Source: Pseudomonas sp. Teo4 (GTDB lineage: Bacteria > Pseudomonadota > Gammaproteobacteria > Pseudomonadales > Pseudomonadaceae). From it: a stretch of DNA of 64,000 nucleotides. The first letter of the stretch is position 1. The number at the start of each line of letters is the position of its first letter. The stretch covers positions 992,001 to 1,056,000 of the forward strand of contig NZ_JAXCIL010000002.1 of assembly GCF_034387475.1 (NCBI RefSeq), in the 5' to 3' direction. Shown piece after piece: positions 56,559 through 64,000 of the stretch. The notes below the pieces were generated by a model. It saw only the letters and a program-made list of their open reading frames with translations, ran no database searches and was not told the DNA's origin. The position numbers were made by a program, and so were the translations under genes.

Positions 56559-57341
56559 ATGACCACGACCATGCAGACCTCGAAGGATCAGCTCGTCAAG
56601 CTTGCCCAGAAGCAGATGCTAACTGCGCTGATCGATAATACCTACACGCCGCGGCAAAAACTCGCCCTGACCTGTCGCATCCTGTTCGACGCTGGTCACG
56701 ACTCTGGTCTCGCCGGCCAGATCACGGCTCGTGCTGAAGAACCGGGCACCTATTATACGCAACAGCTAGGCCTGGGCTTCGATGAGATCTCGGCATCCAA
56801 CCTTCTCGTGGTAGACGAGGACCTGAAGGTACTGAACGGTAACGGCATGGCGAACCCTGCCAACCGTTTCCACAGCTGGCTGTATCGGGCCCGTCCGGAT
56901 GTGAACTGCATCATCCACACCCACCCGCTGCACAGTGCCTCCCTCTCGATGCTGGAAGTGCCGCTGGAAGTTTCGCACATGGACCTTTGTCCGCTGTTCG
57001 ACGATTGCGCCTTCTTGAAGGAGTGGCCTGGTGTCCCCGTCGGTAATGAGGAAGGGGAGATCATCTCCAAGGCAATCGGCGACAAGCGCGCGATCCTGCT
57101 CTCCCACCACGGCCTGCTGATCGCTGGCCGCTCCATCGAAGAAGCCTGCGTGCTCGCTCAGCTGTTCGAACGGGCTGCCAAGATGCAGTTACTGGCCATG
57201 AGCGCTGGTGAAATTCGTCCGATTCCCGAATCCCTCGGCAAGGAAGCCCATGACTGGATCTCCACGCCAAAACGTCATGGCGCTGCGTTCAGTTACTACG
57301 CACGTCGTGCCTTGCGTGCCCACGGCGACTGCCTGGGCTAA
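56559..57341 (+). CDS. Class II aldolase/adducin family protein
   Basis: This 260-residue protein belongs to the zinc-dependent class II aldolases and epimerases. Metal ligands appear in IIHTHPLHSASLS (H120, H122) and LLSHHGLLIAG, and the likely acid/base residue lies in GFDEISASN. Relatives act on sugar phosphates or threonate-type acids; some are adducin-like with unknown substrate. It is the first gene of a three-gene operon. The start at 56559 has AGGT upstream; M5 is an alternative. Confidence 0.83.
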   Translation: MTTTMQTSKDQLVKLAQKQMLTALIDNTYTPRQKLALTCRILFDAGHDSGLAGQITARAEEPGTYYTQQLGLGFDEISASNLLVVDEDLKVLNGNGMANPANRFHSWLYRARPDVNCIIHTHPLHSASLSMLEVPLEVSHMDLCPLFDDCAFLKEWPGVPVGNEEGEIISKAIGDKRAILLSHHGLLIAGRSIEEACVLAQLFERAAKMQLLAMSAGEIRPIPESLGKEAHDWISTPKRHGAAFSYYARRALRAHGDCLG

Positions 57342-57385
57342 TTGCAGCTGTACTCATTCTTGGAAAACGGCAAAAGGTGCCTTGT

Positions 57386-58279
57386 ATGTCTACACCTCAA
57401 ATTCGCGGCGTCATTGGCTACACCATCACTCCATTCGCTGCTGATGGTTCGGTCGACCTGAACGCTCTTGGCAAGTCCATCGAAAGCCTCATCCAGTCCG
57501 GCGTGCACGCAATTGCACCACTGGGCAGCACCGGAGAAGGCGCCTACTTATCCGATAGCGAGTGGGAGTCGATTGTTCGCTACAGCCAGGAAAAGATTGC
57601 CGGTCGTGTACCCACCGTCGTCAGTGTTTCAGACCTGACCACTGCACGCACCGTACAACGTGCCCAACTCGCAGAGTCCTGCGGGGCGACAGCGGTGATG
57701 GTACTGCCAGTTTCCTACTGGAAGCTGACCGAGACCGAGATCGTCGATCACTACAAAGCTGTCGGGGCGGCTATCGACATCCCGATCATGCTCTACAACA
57801 ACCCGGGCACCAGTGGCACTGATCTCTCGGTCGACTTGATCCTGCGCATTCTAAGTGAAGTGAAAAACGTCACCATGGTCAAAGAAAGTACCGGTGACAT
57901 TCAGCGCATGCATCGCTTGTACAAAGCCACTGGTGGCAAGGTCGCGTTCTACAACGGCTGCAATCCGCTAACGCTGGAAGCGCTGGTTGCTGGCGCGACT
58001 GGCTGGTGCACCGCTGCACCAAACCTCATTCCTGAGCTGAACCTGGCACTTTGGGATGCAGTTCAGAACGACGACCTGGCGAAAGCACGAGCGCTGTTCT
58101 ACCGCCAATACGAGTTACTTGAGTACATCACTCGTCGCGGGCTACCCACCACCATCAAGGCCGGCTTGAAGATGCAGGGGCTGGATGTCGGCGCACCGCG
58201 TCTGCCACTGCAGCCTCTGGATGCTCAAGGCTGTGCCTACCTGAAAGGCCTGCTGGACGAGTTGTCTGCCGAGAAGTGA
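57386..58279 (+). CDS. Dihydrodipicolinate synthase family lyase
   Basis: This 297-residue class I aldolase has the DapA/NAL motifs APLGSTGEGAYLS (48-51 GSTG), MLYNNPGTSGTD with Y137, and the Schiff-base lysine K166 in MVKEST. The DapA-specific arginine pattern is not evident, so it is more likely a keto-acid aldolase or dehydratase than lysine synthesis. It follows the class II aldolase gene by 44 bases. Confidence 0.85.
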   Translation: MSTPQIRGVIGYTITPFAADGSVDLNALGKSIESLIQSGVHAIAPLGSTGEGAYLSDSEWESIVRYSQEKIAGRVPTVVSVSDLTTARTVQRAQLAESCGATAVMVLPVSYWKLTETEIVDHYKAVGAAIDIPIMLYNNPGTSGTDLSVDLILRILSEVKNVTMVKESTGDIQRMHRLYKATGGKVAFYNGCNPLTLEALVAGATGWCTAAPNLIPELNLALWDAVQNDDLAKARALFYRQYELLEYITRRGLPTTIKAGLKMQGLDVGAPRLPLQPLDAQGCAYLKGLLDELSAEK

Positions 58280-58371
58280 TCTGACCAGGCATGTTCGGTA
58301 GCCGCCCGCTACCGAGCATGCACTGCTGACCTCTGCTGTCGCCGTGCGGCCCAACTATTGAGAGACCAGTC

Positions 58372-59100
58372 ATGAAAGTTCATTTCATCGTCCACGAATC
58401 GTTCGAAGCACCTGGAGCATATGAAGCCTGGGTCCGTGAACGTGGCTACGAAGCCAGCTATTCCCGTGTCTACGCCAACGAGTCTCTCCCAGAATGTGCA
58501 GACAACATTGACCTTCTGGTGGTGCTTGGGGGACCACAAGACCCCGCCACTACCGTAGAACAGTGCCCACACTTCGATGCTGCTGCGGAATGCCGGCTGA
58601 TCGGCCAAGCTATCAATGCCAACAAAGCAGTCGTAGGTATCTGTCTTGGCTCTCAGCTTATCGGCGAAGCGCTGGGTGCGAAGTTTGGCCATAGCCCTGA
58701 AAAGGAAATCGGAAAGTACCCGATCAGCCTGACGGCTGATGGCAAAGCCAACAGCAAGGTTGCACATTTTGGCGACGTTCTTGAAGTCGGTCATTGGCAC
58801 AACGACATGCCAGGACTGACTCCAGGCGCGAAGATTCTCGCTGTGAGCGAAGGTTGCCCTCGTCAGATCGTCGAGTACGGCACGTTGGTGTATGGCTTCC
58901 AATGCCACATGGAATTCACCAGTGAAGTCGTCGAGCTTTTGATAGCGGCCTCGGAGCGCGAACTGGCCACATTGACCGATCGCCGTTTCGTTCAGCAGCC
59001 AGCCGCCTTGCGTGCCAACAACTGGCACGAGATGAACCAGAAGCTGTTCACCTTCCTGGACAAGCTGGTCGCCGAATATCAGGGCGCCAACGTCAAGTAA
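58372..59100 (+). CDS. Type 1 glutamine amidotransferase
   Basis: This 242-residue class I GATase has the nucleophile C91 in VGICLGSQLIGEALG and the H179/E181 pair in GFQCHMEFTSE. It resembles GuaA-like stand-alone amidotransferases. It may release ammonia or cleave a gamma-glutamyl amide; the target is unknown. It is the last gene of the operon, 92 bases after the lyase gene. Confidence 0.85.
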   Translation: MKVHFIVHESFEAPGAYEAWVRERGYEASYSRVYANESLPECADNIDLLVVLGGPQDPATTVEQCPHFDAAAECRLIGQAINANKAVVGICLGSQLIGEALGAKFGHSPEKEIGKYPISLTADGKANSKVAHFGDVLEVGHWHNDMPGLTPGAKILAVSEGCPRQIVEYGTLVYGFQCHMEFTSEVVELLIAASERELATLTDRRFVQQPAALRANNWHEMNQKLFTFLDKLVAEYQGANVK

Positions 59101-59249
59101 CCACGAGCTTCCAGCCGCCCATGAAATTGCCAGTCATGGGCATCGGCTCGCTGGCTTATGGTCGCCCTGACGAGGCGATTCCAGCGTCATGGCGAAGCAC
59201 TCTGGATCAATCAGACGATTGCAGAGAGTGCTAGAGATCAAGCAAACAA

Positions 59250-59269
59250 AAGCCCGCTTTCGCGGGCTT
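59250..59269 (-). terminator. Intrinsic terminator after gyrB
   Basis: AAGCCCGC and GCGGGCTT pair around a four-base loop and, read on the minus strand, are followed by TTTGTTTGCTT. It ends the dnaN-recF-gyrB transcript. The rest of 59101-59355 shows no gene. Confidence 0.85.
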
Positions 59270-59355
59270 GGTGATGACCTGCGGTAGCCATGAAGCTTGC
59301 CCGACTGGTCATCCTTTTGTGATTCCAATGTGCTTTTCTGTGAACCTACACCTGA

Positions 59356-62884
<3,529 letters not shown>

Positions 62885-62899
62885 TGGGCCTGCTACGTA

Positions 62900-64000
62900 T
62901 TACAGACGCATCGGCATGACAACGTAGGACGAGTCGTCATTGCCGGCTTCCTGCAGCAGGGCACTGCTGTTGGAGTCAGACAGAATCAGGCGAACCTGTT
63001 CGGTCGTCATCACGCCCAGCACGTCCAGCAGGTAGCTGACGTTGAAGCCGATCTCCAACGAGCTGCCATCGTAGTCAACGCTGATTTCTTCTTCCGCTTC
63101 TTCCTGCTCAGGGTTGTTGGCCTGGATCTTCAGTTGGCCAGCCGCCAGTTGCAGGCGAATACCGCGGTACTTTTCGTTGGACAGAATCGCCGTACGGCTG
63201 AACGCTTCACGCAGCGCCTGGCGATCGCCGACGACCAGCTTGTCACCGCCCTTGGGCAGCACGCGCTCGTAATCTGGGAACTTGCCATCGACCAGCTTCG
63301 AAGTGAAGGTAAACTCGCCAGTGGTCGCACGGATGTGGTGCTGACCGAGGACGATGCTAACCATGCCTTCGGGGTCAGTCAGCAGACGCGCCAGCTCGAG
63401 GATACCTTTACGCGGCACGATGACCTGGTGACGGTCTGCTTGTTCAATCGGCGCACTCATGGCGCACATTGCCAGGCGGTGACCATCGGTCGCAACGGAG
63501 CGCAGCGTACCGGTGGACACTTCCAGCAACATACCATTGAGGTAGTAACGGACATCCTGCTGGGCCATGGCGAAGCTGGTGCGCTCGATCAGACGACGCA
63601 GCTTGCTTTGCTCCAGGTTGCAGGTGAGCGAGCCTGGGCCTTCTTCCACGGTCGGGAAATCATTGGCCGGCAGGGTCGACAGGGTGAAGCGGCTGCGGCC
63701 GGCCTTGACCAACAGTTTCTGCTCATCGACCTTGATATCGATCAGGGCGTCGTTCGGCAGGCTTTTGCAAATGTCCATCAGCTTGCGCGCTGGAACGGTA
63801 ATTTCGCCAGGCTCTGCCGAGTCTTCCAGTTGCACGCGGCCTACCAGTTCGACTTCCAGGTCGGTACCGGTCAACGACAGCTGCTGGCCTTGCACGACCA
63901 GCAGAACGTTGGACAGGACCGGCAAGGTCTGACGGCGCTCGACGACACCGGCGACCAGTTGCAGGGGTTTCAACAGGGCTTCGCGTTGAATGGTGAAATG
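62900..64000 (-). CDS. dnaN: DNA polymerase III beta clamp (start codon just outside the window)
   Basis: The window contains 366 codons, from HFTIQREALLKPLQLVAGVV to VVMPMRL. The start ATG should lie in the three bases beyond 64000, giving a full-length 367-residue clamp. Dimers form the ring that holds replication polymerases on DNA. The order dnaN-recF-gyrB is the classic oriC-side operon, so dnaA should be next. Confidence 0.97.
   Translation of the reverse strand, partial: HFTIQREALLKPLQLVAGVVERRQTLPVLSNVLLVVQGQQLSLTGTDLEVELVGRVQLEDSAEPGEITVPARKLMDICKSLPNDALIDIKVDEQKLLVKAGRSRFTLSTLPANDFPTVEEGPGSLTCNLEQSKLRRLIERTSFAMAQQDVRYYLNGMLLEVSTGTLRSVATDGHRLAMCAMSAPIEQADRHQVIVPRKGILELARLLTDPEGMVSIVLGQHHIRATTGEFTFTSKLVDGKFPDYERVLPKGGDKLVVGDRQALREAFSRTAILSNEKYRGIRLQLAAGQLKIQANNPEQEEAEEEISVDYDGSSLEIGFNVSYLLDVLGVMTTEQVRLILSDSNSSALLQEAGNDDSSYVVMPMRL

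Overview
The window is chromosomal DNA of a Pseudomonas of the P. putida group, next to the replication origin. The right end runs gyrB, recF, dnaN on the minus strand and stops three bases before the dnaN start codon, so dnaA and oriC should lie just beyond base 64000. The GC-rich coding, the REP palindromes with CCCGCTCCCACAGG or GCCGGCTCCCACAGG arms, the trpI/trpBA pair, the betR-betC-choX cluster and the order cox operon, SulP, carbonic anhydrase, radical SAM, prlC all match what I remember of P. putida and P. aeruginosa near oriC. That identification is from memory of gene order, not from a search.

Layout. 1-4.9 kb: genes for an aa3-type cytochrome c oxidase (coxB-coxA-ctaG-coxC, then SURF1 at the edge). 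5.2-8.4 kb: a conserved unknown protein, a SulP transporter and a beta-carbonic anhydrase. 8.7-14.3 kb: an SOS-type radical SAM gene with a clear LexA box, two divergent M3 oligopeptidases and the YheV zinc ribbon. 14.4-20.8 kb: small enzymes, lipoproteins and stress proteins (gamma-carbonic anhydrase, HAD phosphatase, lipoprotein aminopeptidase, tandem lipoproteins, two DUF1161 proteins, OsmC, a flavin monooxygenase, dodecin, a DUF883 membrane protein). 20.8-23.8 kb: trpI divergent from trpBA. 23.9-29.4 kb: choline-sulfate use (regulator, sulfatase, choline-binding protein, SulP transporter). 29.5-32.4 kb: aroE, hemF, qor. 32.4-33.5 kb: repeats, with a 221-bp palindrome and a structured leader before a DUF3077 gene. 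33.5-45.9 kb: housekeeping genes (tsaC, dprA, def-fmt-rsmB-trkA, lpxL-type acyltransferase, tag, glyQS, gmhB, plsC-type acyltransferase). 46.1-50.6 kb: MFS transporter, GMC oxidoreductase and LysR regulator. 50.6-55.2 kb: a sulfide-oxidation module (TauE/SafE, sulfide:quinone reductase, persulfide dioxygenase) divergent from a FisR-like sigma-54 activator. 55.9-59.1 kb: an accessory operon (XRE-cupin regulator; class II aldolase, DapA-like lyase, glutamine amidotransferase) of unknown pathway. 59.4-64 kb: gyrB-recF-dnaN.

The least explained parts are the XRE-cupin/aldolase/lyase/amidotransferase operon, the leader RNA upstream of the DUF3077 gene, and the 221-bp palindrome. Three parS-like sites lie at 55.8-62.5 kb (two inside recF). 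Exact DnaA boxes (TTATCCACA) are far more frequent than chance across 25-48 kb. I saw no rRNA, tRNA, CRISPR array, prophage or intact insertion sequence.
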